From Lachnospiraceae bacterium (GTDB lineage Bacteria; Bacillota; Clostridia; Lachnospirales; Lachnospiraceae): a stretch of DNA of 64,000 nt. The DNA lies in the NCBI GenBank assembly GCA_017518735.1, contig JAFWTY010000007.1:147763-211762 (forward strand), read 5' to 3'. Below, piece after piece: positions 35,449 to 43,842 of this stretch. How positions within the stretch are numbered: position 1 is the first letter of the stretch; each line of letters begins with the position of its first letter. The position numbers were made by a program, and so were the translations under genes. The notes beneath the pieces are model-generated. The model saw only the letters and a program-made list of their open reading frames with translations. It was not told the origin of the DNA and ran no database searches.

Positions 35449-36918
35449 ATGTTAGAAAACGTGAACTATCTGATCCGTCCCGAAAAGGAAGAGGAACGCG
35501 CCAGACTGAAAGCCGAGCAGGAAAAACTCGGCGTACTTCAGATGAAGATCAAGGAACACAATGTTCCGGTACTGGTTTTGTTTGAAGGCTGGGGAAGTTC
35601 CGGAAAAGGTACCCTGATCGGAGAAGTCATTCACAATATCGATCCCAGATTCTTTAAAGTTGCAACCTTTACGGACCGGACCGAAGAAGAGAAACGCTAT
35701 CCCTTCCTCCACCGGTATTTTGCAACGATTCCCGAAGCAGGAAAATTCCGCTTCTTAGACTCCGGCTGGATGGATGAAGTAACGCGCGGAGCCATGAACG
35801 GAACACTTGAACCGGACGAGTACAAGAAACATGTCGACAGCATTCGCCGGTTTGAAAGATCCCTGACCGACAACGGTTATGTGGTAATCAAATTCTTCCT
35901 GCATATTTCCGAAAAAGAACAAAAGAAGCGCTTGGATGCGCTGGAAGACTCCAAGGATACCAAGTGGAGAGTCAGCAAATTCGACCGTTTCCAGAATAAG
36001 AATTATGATAAGTGCGCAAAGATTTACGAGCAGTATTTTGAGGATACTTTCTTCCCGGCTGCACCCTGGTATATTATCGATGCCAAATCAAAGAAGTGGG
36101 CGGAACTGCAGATTCTCGAAACCATGAATCAGGCCATTGAAACGGCATTGCAGAATGCTTCTCTTTCCGTGCCGATTCCCCAGAATATGTTCCCTCTGGC
36201 AAAAACAGAAAAACTGGCAGATATTCCTCTGGAAGGAAAGGAACTGACCGAAGAAGAGTATCGTGAGAAATTGGACAGCCTGCAGGCGGAACTGAGAGAA
36301 CTCCACAATCGTCTTTACAGAAAGCGCATTCCCGTAATTATTGCTTATGAAGGCTGGGACGCAGCGGGCAAGGGCGGAAACATCAAGCGTATTACCGAGA
36401 GTCTGGATCCCAGAGGATACGAGGTTCATCCGATTGCAAGTCCCGAACCGCATGAGAAGGCAAGACACTTCCTTTGGAGATTCTGGACGAGAATGCCGAA
36501 GACCGGCCACATTGCGATTTTTGACCGTACCTGGTACGGCAGAGTCATGGTGGAGAGGCTGGAAGGATTCTGCTCCGAGAACGACTGGAAGAGAGCATAT
36601 AACGAGATTAACGAATTCGAAAAAGAGCTTCATGACGGCGGCGCGGTCATCATCAAATTCTGGGTTCAGATTGACAAAGACACGCAGCTTGCACGTTTTA
36701 CCGATCGTCAGAACACTCCGGAAAAACAGTGGAAGATAACCGATGAGGACTGGAGAAACCGCGAAAAATGGGATCTCTACGAAGAGGCCATCAACGAAAT
36801 GATTGCCAAGACCAGTACGGTTTATGCACCCTGGCATATTCTGGAAAGCGTGGATAAGAAATATGCACGTATCAAAGCACTTTCCATTGTAGTGGAGGAG
36901 TTGAAGAAGGTTTTGTGA
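35449..36918 (+). CDS. pap: Polyphosphate:AMP phosphotransferase (two PPK2 domains)
   Basis: The enzyme moves phosphate between polyphosphate and AMP/ADP. At 489 residues it has two tandem PPK2 domains, each with a Walker A-like loop: FEGWGSSGKGT near residue 46 and YEGWDAAGKGG near 302. The C-terminal copy also keeps DRTWYGRVMVERLEGF and RHFLWRFWTRMP, the lid and Walker B motifs, and is probably the catalytic one; the N-terminal copy is more divergent. A GGAGGGGG site precedes the ATG. No ppk1 or ppx gene is nearby. Confidence 0.9.
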   Translation: MLENVNYLIRPEKEEERARLKAEQEKLGVLQMKIKEHNVPVLVLFEGWGSSGKGTLIGEVIHNIDPRFFKVATFTDRTEEEKRYPFLHRYFATIPEAGKFRFLDSGWMDEVTRGAMNGTLEPDEYKKHVDSIRRFERSLTDNGYVVIKFFLHISEKEQKKRLDALEDSKDTKWRVSKFDRFQNKNYDKCAKIYEQYFEDTFFPAAPWYIIDAKSKKWAELQILETMNQAIETALQNASLSVPIPQNMFPLAKTEKLADIPLEGKELTEEEYREKLDSLQAELRELHNRLYRKRIPVIIAYEGWDAAGKGGNIKRITESLDPRGYEVHPIASPEPHEKARHFLWRFWTRMPKTGHIAIFDRTWYGRVMVERLEGFCSENDWKRAYNEINEFEKELHDGGAVIIKFWVQIDKDTQLARFTDRQNTPEKQWKITDEDWRNREKWDLYEEAINEMIAKTSTVYAPWHILESVDKKYARIKALSIVVEELKKVL

Positions 36919-36928
36919 CGGAGGCGCT

Positions 36929-37342
36929 ATGAAATACAAATACTGCAGAATTCAGGGAAAAGAACTTGCAGCGAATACGAGGACGGGCAAAGGAGTGTTC
37001 AGCATGCTGAACCAGCTCGTTACGAACGGTGTAATGGACGAGGAGGACGTTGGCCTTTTTAAGGAAATTGATTCCTGGTTTGTGGAAGAGCTACCGTTTC
37101 CTCCGCAATGCAAAAGACAGGAAAAGGTCATCTGCTATTTCAAGACGGAGAATTCCGAAATGATGATGAAGATGATCAAGCCGCTTTTGTGGCTGCTCGA
37201 TCGCTATGAGCACCCGTATTACGTTGTCTATACCAACTATCCGGGTGAGATCGTTTACGAGGACGAATATCAGATCGTCGTAAAGGTGGATGAGAATGTG
37301 GTGATCGAAGATGTCCAGGCAAGCTGGTCCCCCGAAGACTGA
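36929..37342 (+). CDS. Unknown protein following the PPK2 gene
   Basis: A 137-residue soluble acidic protein; I do not recognise a family. It starts MKYKYCRIQGKELAANTRTG, has a central KVICYFKTENSEMMMKMIKPL and ends with VEDVQASWSPED-like acidic residues (VIEDVQASWSPED). The GGAGG ribosome site lies 5 bases before the ATG and the gene is 10 bases after the PPK2 stop, so it is co-transcribed. A promoter for the next genes follows at once, so it ends the unit. Confidence 0.75.
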   Translation: MKYKYCRIQGKELAANTRTGKGVFSMLNQLVTNGVMDEEDVGLFKEIDSWFVEELPFPPQCKRQEKVICYFKTENSEMMMKMIKPLLWLLDRYEHPYYVVYTNYPGEIVYEDEYQIVVKVDENVVIEDVQASWSPED

Positions 37343-37351
37343 CGGCCTACT

Positions 37352-37380
37352 TTGAAAGACAAGTATGATAAGAGTAAAAT
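37352..37380 (+). promoter_or_regulatory. Promoter of the cstA operon
   Basis: TTGAAA (37352-37357) and TAAAAT (37375-37380) with a 17-base spacer, about 40 bases before the next gene. Confidence 0.7.
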
Positions 37381-37419
37381 GATAGAAATGAAAAAAACAG
37401 AAAAAGAGGTGTGTTGCAA

Positions 37420-38058
37420 ATGAATCCGGAACAGAGAAAAGCAAAATACGGCGTGGGTGGAGCCATTGCCATTATGATGCAGATTCAGCTGATTGTCGTG
37501 TGTGCAGCCCTGATTTTAACCAGCTATGGAATCATCAGTACGTTAAAGACGGGAAAAGAGGCCGCTGTTTCCATAGAATGGAACAGGCTGATTGTCTACA
37601 CATTGCAGGCAATTACCTGTATCGCAATCCTGGTCTTCGGAACTCTCCATTTCCACAAGAAGAAAATTGCTTATTTCAAGTGGGTTGTATACTGCTATGC
37701 CTTCCTGGAAGCGGTTCGTTGTGCGCTTCTTTCGACCAACGGCATTGAGAAATGGCCTTCCATCGTGGCAAAGTTTTTACTTGTCATGTTAGCCTGCGGC
37801 CTGATTCTTTTGGCGGAACATTTGGGAGAGAAAAAATACAACATTTTAGCTTACGTTCTGATTTTCCTGGAGGCAGCACTTTTTCTGGTATTTGCTTTCA
37901 ACTTTGCAACGAACAGCCGATTATTGTTTAAGTTACTCCCGATTATCGGTGTATTAATCTGTGCATCCATCTGCCTCTTCAATGAAGCAAAAATCAAGCA
38001 GAAAGCATATTTTGACGGTTTACGTGCGGAAAAAGCGAAAGAAGGGATAGCAGAATGA
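37420..38058 (+). CDS. Polytopic membrane protein upstream of cstA
   Basis: A 212-residue integral membrane protein with about six hydrophobic segments and short basic ends (MNPEQRKAKYG; RAEKAKEGIAE). I do not recognise a family. ATG at 37420 is chosen for its spacing to AGAGGTG; a GTG three codons earlier is inside that site. The stop overlaps the ATG of cstA (ATGA), so it is translationally coupled and may be an accessory subunit or regulator of the transporter. Confidence 0.8.
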   Translation: MNPEQRKAKYGVGGAIAIMMQIQLIVVCAALILTSYGIISTLKTGKEAAVSIEWNRLIVYTLQAITCIAILVFGTLHFHKKKIAYFKWVVYCYAFLEAVRCALLSTNGIEKWPSIVAKFLLVMLACGLILLAEHLGEKKYNILAYVLIFLEAALFLVFAFNFATNSRLLFKLLPIIGVLICASICLFNEAKIKQKAYFDGLRAEKAKEGIAE

Positions 38059-39488
38059 TTACTTTTATTGCGGCACTTGTTCTTTTATTTGGCGGCTACA
38101 TGATCTACGGAAGAATCGCGGAGAAGGTTTTTGCGCCGGATGACAGACAGACTCCTGCGGTTGCCATCAACGACGGTGTAGACTGTGTGCCGATGAAAAC
38201 GTGGAAAGCGTTTTTGATTCAGTTATTAAACATTGCGGGAACCGGTCCGATTTTCGGTGCCCTTATGGGCGCTTGCTTTGGACCGGTTGTCTTTTTATGG
38301 ATCGTATTCGGCTCCATCCTGGGTGGTGCCGTACACGATTATATGAGCGGTATGATTTCCTGCCGAAACAGCGGCGCTTCCATTGCGGAATTGTCCGGAA
38401 TCTATCTCGGAAAAGGGGCGCTGTTTTTGATGCGAATCTTCTCCGTTGTACTGCTTTTGCTTACCGGTACCGTATTTGTTACGTCGCCGGCGGCTTTGAT
38501 CAACACTCTGACGGGAGAGAAACTCGGCGGAATATTCTGGATTGTGGTAATCCTTTTATACTACATTCTGGCAACGATTCTTCCGATCGACAAACTCATC
38601 GGAAAACTCTATCCGATTTTCGGCGTGGTACTGATTGTTATGGCAGTCAGCATTTCCGGGGCAATGTTCATCTTACCGCAGTATAACATCCCGGAACTGG
38701 TTTTATCGAATCTTCATCCGGAAAACCTTCCGATGTTTCCGTTTATGTTCATTACGGTTGCCTGCGGTGCGATTTCCGGTTTCCATGCGACTCAGTCACC
38801 GATGGTTGCAAAATGTATTACAAATGAAAAAGTCGGCCGTAAAGTTTTCTACGGAGCCATGATCACCGAATCCGTAATCGCTCTTGTCTGGGCGGCAGCA
38901 GGTGTGGCATTCTACGGAAAAACAGGCGACTTATCCACGGCACTTTCCGACCTCGGACAGTCCGGTGTCGTATATCAGATCAGCAAGACCATGCTCGGAC
39001 CGGTAGGAGGAATCCTTGCGGTAATCGGTGTGGTTGTATGTCCGATCACTTCCGGAGACACGGCATTCCGAAGCGCCCGTCTGATCCTTGCGGAGTGGAC
39101 GAAATTAAAGCAGGAAAAAATCATAAATCGTCTGATTCTCTCTATTCCGTTGCTTGCGATTGCCGCGGTTTTGACGCAACTTGATTTCACGGTAATCTGG
39201 CGTTATTTCTCCTGGAGCAACCAGACGTTGGCCATGATCTCACTGTGGGTGGCAACGTCCTATCTGTTAAAGGAGGGAAAGTACCGTTACGGTTCGCTTC
39301 TTACCGCATTTCCGGCGACTTTCATGTCAGCCGTATCGCTTACATACATCCTCATGGCAAGCGAAGGATTTAAGCTGTCCGGAACCATCGCATATCCGGC
39401 CGGATTCGGTTTTGCGCTGGCATTGTTTGTGGTATATCTTATCTTTTTCGGCAAGATACAAAAAAAGGCAAAAAAGATTGCAAAATAG
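38055..39488 (+). CDS. cstA: Carbon starvation protein A family transporter
   Basis: CstA-family proteins import peptides or pyruvate. This is the short form (477 residues) with around 13 helices. Family motifs are GRIAEKVFAPDDRQTPA at the start, QLLNIAGTGPIFGALMGACF, GSILGGAVHDYMSGMIS and SGFHATQSPMVAKC. The C-terminal regulatory extension of E. coli CstA is missing, as usual for Gram-positive forms. It overlaps the preceding membrane gene by 4 bases. Confidence 0.93.
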   Translation: MITFIAALVLLFGGYMIYGRIAEKVFAPDDRQTPAVAINDGVDCVPMKTWKAFLIQLLNIAGTGPIFGALMGACFGPVVFLWIVFGSILGGAVHDYMSGMISCRNSGASIAELSGIYLGKGALFLMRIFSVVLLLLTGTVFVTSPAALINTLTGEKLGGIFWIVVILLYYILATILPIDKLIGKLYPIFGVVLIVMAVSISGAMFILPQYNIPELVLSNLHPENLPMFPFMFITVACGAISGFHATQSPMVAKCITNEKVGRKVFYGAMITESVIALVWAAAGVAFYGKTGDLSTALSDLGQSGVVYQISKTMLGPVGGILAVIGVVVCPITSGDTAFRSARLILAEWTKLKQEKIINRLILSIPLLAIAAVLTQLDFTVIWRYFSWSNQTLAMISLWVATSYLLKEGKYRYGSLLTAFPATFMSAVSLTYILMASEGFKLSGTIAYPAGFGFALALFVVYLIFFGKIQKKAKKIAK

Positions 39489-39506
39489 GCGGTAAATCGA
39501 TAAAAT
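39478..39506 (+). promoter_or_regulatory. Promoter of the sigma-like gene
   Basis: TTGCAA (39478-39483, over the last codons of cstA) and TAAAAT (39501-39506) are exactly 17 bases apart. The roughly 95 bases from here to the start codon hold no clear hairpin. Confidence 0.65.
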
Positions 39507-39600
39507 GGTAGTTGAGGTGTACAGGGGCTGCATCGGTTTTTGTATGCCTGATTGGGGGAATCAGCAGGATCGTCCTGTAAGGAATTAAGGAGAATGGAAA

Positions 39601-40290
39601 ATGGTATTTACCTATGAGCTCCGTATGGTAATGAAACGATTACTTGCGGGGGATGTAGATGCATTTCAGGGATTTTACATCAATACGGTGAATGATATGT
39701 ATTTTCATGTAAAACTTGTCATCGGCAACGATGAGGAAGTTTCCCGTATGATGATCAAAATTTATAAAGCGATGTTTATCCGTCTCGGACGTCTTTCCAA
39801 ACCCGAGGAAACTACCGTATGGTACAACGAAATTCTCTATCAGCACCTGGTAGACTGGGTCAGCGTAAACTGTGCAAACCAGTTGATCGGTGAGGAAAAC
39901 GGAGAATACAACGAGTATCCCGGAGTAGAGGAGTACATCCGCGGAAACAACGTTTTACTGGAATCCGAAGTTGCAAACCTTGCAGCAAGCTATATCAATA
40001 CATTGGATCCGGTACATGCTCTGACCGGCCTTGCATACTTCTACGACGGATTCTCCGATGAGGATCTGGAGAAGTATCTGATGGTCGACATCGATACCAT
40101 TCGTACCCGTGTGAAATATGCAAGAAAGCAGATTAGTATTTACTCTCTGGAATTCTGCAGGGCAAACGATTATGAAAGTGCAAGAGTTGACAACAACCTT
40201 CTTTTGCTCGCATATGTATTGATCTTCAATGAAGTGAAGCTTGGAAATATGGAAGGGCTGTATGCGGCAATCTGCGACGCACTGCAATAA
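39601..40290 (+). CDS. Divergent ECF sigma-like protein
   Basis: A 229-residue protein with the layout of an ECF sigma factor. Residues about 12-85 resemble region 2 (LLAGDVDAFQGFYINTVNDM, then WYNEILYQHLVDWV), and residues about 137-180 resemble region 4 (ALTGLAYFYDGFSDEDLEKY, IDTIRTRVKYARKQI). Both are diverged from standard ECF factors, and an extra 45-residue helical tail follows. No anti-sigma gene is adjacent. It could be a true sigma factor, a degenerate one, or a regulator that reuses the fold. It ends before a terminator and so is a single-gene unit. Confidence 0.65.
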   Translation: MVFTYELRMVMKRLLAGDVDAFQGFYINTVNDMYFHVKLVIGNDEEVSRMMIKIYKAMFIRLGRLSKPEETTVWYNEILYQHLVDWVSVNCANQLIGEENGEYNEYPGVEEYIRGNNVLLESEVANLAASYINTLDPVHALTGLAYFYDGFSDEDLEKYLMVDIDTIRTRVKYARKQISIYSLEFCRANDYESARVDNNLLLLAYVLIFNEVKLGNMEGLYAAICDALQ

Positions 40291-40310
40291 GTGGTACTTA
40301 TGATTTTTTG

Positions 40311-40346
40311 ATGACTGCTTTCGAAATGTTGGAAGCAGTCATTTTT
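40311..40346 (+). terminator. Terminator between sigma-like gene and addB
   Basis: ATGACTGCTT and AAGCAGTCAT form a perfect 10-pair stem around a 12-base loop, followed by TTTT. Confidence 0.9.
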
Positions 40347-40369
40347 AATATAAAACGGGGATAAGAGGA

Positions 40370-43300
40370 ATGAGTCTTCAGTTTGTATTGGGCCCGAGCG
40401 GGTATGGGAAAAGTAAATATGTGCAGGAATTCGTAACGCGCGAAGCGGCTGCAAACCGGGACAGAGACTACCTGATGATCGTTCCGGATCAGTTTACTAT
40501 GCAGACGCAGATGATGATGGCCGGCACGAATCCGGACGGCGGTATTTTGAATATTGATGTGCTCAGTTTTTCGAGACTGACGCATCGTATTTTTGAAGAG
40601 GTCGGAAAGCCGGACCGTGTGATGCTCGACGACCTTGGAAAGTGTCTGATCTTAAGACGCGTGATTTCGCAAAAAGAGCCGGAACTGAAGGTTTTGAAAA
40701 AAGGCATTCACACGCCGGGTTATGTGGAAGAGGTAAAGTCCGTTCTTTCGGAGTTTATGCAGTATGATGTGCGCCCGGAGAAATTACGCGAATTCTCCGA
40801 AAAGCCCGAACTGAATCCTGCCCTGAAATACAAATTAAAAGATTTTCTGATTCTTTACGAAGCCTTTGAAGAGGCGCTTGCCGATCAGTATACGACAAAG
40901 GAAGAGACTCTTCATGTCCTTTGCAACCGCATTCCGATGTCAAAGATCTTAAAGAGAAGCGTCATCGTTTTTGACGGTTTTACCGGTTTTACGCCCATCC
41001 AGATTTCCGTTATTTCCACACTTTTACAACATGCCAAAGATGTCATAATCACCCTGCCTCTGGGCTATGGGGAGTGTGTGCGAAAAGACATCGCAGGAGA
41101 GGAATTTGCGGATTTATTCCATCTGACCAAGAAAACTATCCGGGATATTTCCGGAAAAGCAAAGGAGCTGGGAGTGCCGGTTATGGAACCGATCTATCTG
41201 GCAGGCTCCGAAAAGGACGGAGAGAACCGCTTTGGTTTGGTTCCCGCGATTTCCTATCTGGAGCGTAATATCTTTCGGCAGAAAGAGGCACCGTATTCTG
41301 CATATCCCGAAGAGATTTCCGTGATTAAGGCGACGGATGAAGTGCATGAATGTATGCTTTTATGTCGCAACATGACGAAGCTCATCACAAAGAAGGGATA
41401 CCGTTATCGTGATATTGCCGTAGTCTGCGGCGATCTTGCATTCTACTCCAAGGAATTAAAAAAGCAGTTCGACAAATATAATATTCCGCACTTTATGGAT
41501 ATGACGACGGATTTGAAACAGAGTCCGTTTGTAAGTTACCTGCGCACTGTTCTTGCGGTTTTGATCAATGATTATGCATACCGTGACGTCTCAAGCCTTA
41601 TCAAGAGCGGCTTTTCCAATTTCACGAAGGAAGAGTCCGACCTTTTGGACAACTATCTGATTGCAAAAAACATCCGCGGACGTTCTTCGTGGGAAAAGGA
41701 GTTCAAGGTTCCCACCAGAGAAATGTGCAGGAAAGTCGCTTCGTTAAGTCCGGAAGGAAAAGAAGAGGCAAAGGCAAGGGAATTTGCGGTTCTTAACGAA
41801 TTCAGAGAACGATTTCTTTCGGTATTTCAGCCGTTTGAAGAATTGAAAAACAAGAAAGAAGTAACGGCAAGAGAGTGGCTTACGGCACTCTACAGGGTTG
41901 CCGTTTTACAGGAAACGGATAAAAAACTGCAGCAGATGTCGGAACGCTTTGAGGCGGACGGTAAGCCGGAAAAAGCGCTGGAATACAGTCAGGTATTCCG
42001 TACTGTCATGGAACTTTTTGACCGTGTTGTTTCACTGATCGGAGACGAAGTGGTTTCGCTTTCGGAGTTATCGGAAGTGCTGGATGTCGGCTACGGAGAA
42101 ATCCGGATCGGAATCATTCCGAAGAGTGTGGACGTCCTGCCGGTTTGCGATATGATCCGAAGCCGTTTCGGAGAGATCAAGGCCCTGTTCTTCCTCGGCG
42201 TAAACGACGGAAACATTCCGTCCGTCGGAGCGGGCGGAGGACTGATCTCCGATATGGTAAGAACCGTTTTGATGCGAAACGATATGGAACTTGCGCCGAA
42301 CCGTGCAATGGAAAGCTTTACCGAACAGCTTTATCTCTATCAGGTTTTGACCAAACCGTCGGAAAAGCTGATTCTGTCTTACCTTTCCGTAACCGGCGCC
42401 GGAGACAGCAAGAAGCCGTCTTATCTGATTTCCGAATTGAAGAAACTCTTCCCTGCCTTGCAGGAGCAGGATGAGATAGAGAACCTGTTAAAGATCAATC
42501 CGGACGACATGGGTAGAACCTTAAAGGATCACAATCTGCTTTCCGTACGGGATTTGCAGACGGAGTTTGCAACGTGTCTCGGAAACTATGTCCGCGGCGG
42601 CCAAAGTGCGGAAGAGACCGAATATACGAAGAAGCTTTATGCTTTGCTCTCAGCTGAAGAAGGGCAGGAAGAATGGCTTGAAGAAATGGTGGACAAAGCA
42701 TTTGAAAGCTACCATAGCGAAGATCTGGAAGAAGATCTGGTACGCAAGGTTTATGGGGATATCATGAAGTGTTCCGTAAGTTCCCTCGAGAAGTTTGCAG
42801 GCTGTGCCTATGCGCATTTCCTGAACTATGGTCTGGATTTAAAGGAGCGTGAAAAACAGGAGATTGCATCCAATGATCTCGGTAATGTGACCCACGCCGC
42901 CCTTGAATCTTTCGGACAGTATTTGAAACAAAACGGCGAGGAATTTGCCAAAGTATCCGAAGAAAGATGCAATTTAATCCTCGATGAGATTACGGACAAA
43001 CTGATGAATCAGTACGGGGACGGTCTTTTTGTGGAAGCACAGGGTACAAGATATTTAACCAGAAGGGTGAAGAGAATCTTAAGCCGTTGTGTGCAGACTT
43101 TGAGAACACAGCTTCAGCACGGACGCTTTGAACCGGTATCCTACGAGCAGCGTTTCAACAGACTGCTTGCAGGGGGGAAGACGATGTTGGTCGGAAAAAT
43201 CGACCGTATCGACACCTGTGAGGAAGGCGATACCACCTATATCAAAATCGTCGATTACAAATCCGGAAGCAAGGATTTCGAAGAGGCGTTGTTTGAACAG

Positions 43301-43840
43301 GGCGTTCAGTTACAGACGGCCGTTTACCTTAGCGAAGCGTTGAAAAAATATGCCACCGATCATCCGGACCGTGTGGTAAAGCCGGGTGCGATGTTCTATT
43401 TCCGCATGCAGGATCCCCTCCTTGACATGACGAAGGAAGATGAAGTAGCACTCGAAAAAAAGAGAAATACCGAGCTTCGTCCGACCGGTGTTTTAGCCGG
43501 AGAAGATGAGGTGATTGACCTTTTGGAAAACAAGAGGGAAAAAGGAAAAAGCGAAGTCATTCCGGCAAGCTTTAAGGATGACGGAAGCCTTGCCGCGCAG
43601 GGATGCAAGTCCGTAAAGACCGGCGGGGAAATGCAGGAGATTATCCGAAAGGCGGATGAAAAAGTAGCATCTCTTGCAGGTGAAATCTCTTCCGGTAATA
43701 TTGCCGTAAGCCCGCTTGTTTTTGATAAATACAATGCCTGCGAATATTGTTCTTTCCGTACGGCGTGCGGATTTGACGTACGTCTGTCCGGATATGAAAA
43801 ACGTATGCCCGAAGGGGCTCAGGAGGCCGAAGAGGAATAG
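40370..43840 (+). CDS. addB: ATP-dependent nuclease subunit B
   Basis: AddB with AddA processes double-strand breaks for recombination. The 1156-residue protein has Walker A GPSGYGKSK at residues 8-16, a helicase-like but inactive domain, and a C-terminal RecB-like nuclease (KIDRIDTCEEGDTTYIKIVD then YKSG). The Fe-S Cys set is present: one in FAGCAYAHF near residue 811 and three in CEYCSFRTACG near 1123-1132. It starts 24 bases after a terminator, and AGAGGAATG gives a modest ribosome site; a dedicated promoter was not found. The following addA is 2 bases away. Confidence 0.95.
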   Translation: MSLQFVLGPSGYGKSKYVQEFVTREAAANRDRDYLMIVPDQFTMQTQMMMAGTNPDGGILNIDVLSFSRLTHRIFEEVGKPDRVMLDDLGKCLILRRVISQKEPELKVLKKGIHTPGYVEEVKSVLSEFMQYDVRPEKLREFSEKPELNPALKYKLKDFLILYEAFEEALADQYTTKEETLHVLCNRIPMSKILKRSVIVFDGFTGFTPIQISVISTLLQHAKDVIITLPLGYGECVRKDIAGEEFADLFHLTKKTIRDISGKAKELGVPVMEPIYLAGSEKDGENRFGLVPAISYLERNIFRQKEAPYSAYPEEISVIKATDEVHECMLLCRNMTKLITKKGYRYRDIAVVCGDLAFYSKELKKQFDKYNIPHFMDMTTDLKQSPFVSYLRTVLAVLINDYAYRDVSSLIKSGFSNFTKEESDLLDNYLIAKNIRGRSSWEKEFKVPTREMCRKVASLSPEGKEEAKAREFAVLNEFRERFLSVFQPFEELKNKKEVTAREWLTALYRVAVLQETDKKLQQMSERFEADGKPEKALEYSQVFRTVMELFDRVVSLIGDEVVSLSELSEVLDVGYGEIRIGIIPKSVDVLPVCDMIRSRFGEIKALFFLGVNDGNIPSVGAGGGLISDMVRTVLMRNDMELAPNRAMESFTEQLYLYQVLTKPSEKLILSYLSVTGAGDSKKPSYLISELKKLFPALQEQDEIENLLKINPDDMGRTLKDHNLLSVRDLQTEFATCLGNYVRGGQSAEETEYTKKLYALLSAEEGQEEWLEEMVDKAFESYHSEDLEEDLVRKVYGDIMKCSVSSLEKFAGCAYAHFLNYGLDLKEREKQEIASNDLGNVTHAALESFGQYLKQNGEEFAKVSEERCNLILDEITDKLMNQYGDGLFVEAQGTRYLTRRVKRILSRCVQTLRTQLQHGRFEPVSYEQRFNRLLAGGKTMLVGKIDRIDTCEEGDTTYIKIVDYKSGSKDFEEALFEQGVQLQTAVYLSEALKKYATDHPDRVVKPGAMFYFRMQDPLLDMTKEDEVALEKKRNTELRPTGVLAGEDEVIDLLENKREKGKSEVIPASFKDDGSLAAQGCKSVKTGGEMQEIIRKADEKVASLAGEISSGNIAVSPLVFDKYNACEYCSFRTACGFDVRLSGYEKRMPEGAQEAEEE

Positions 43841-43842
43841 AT

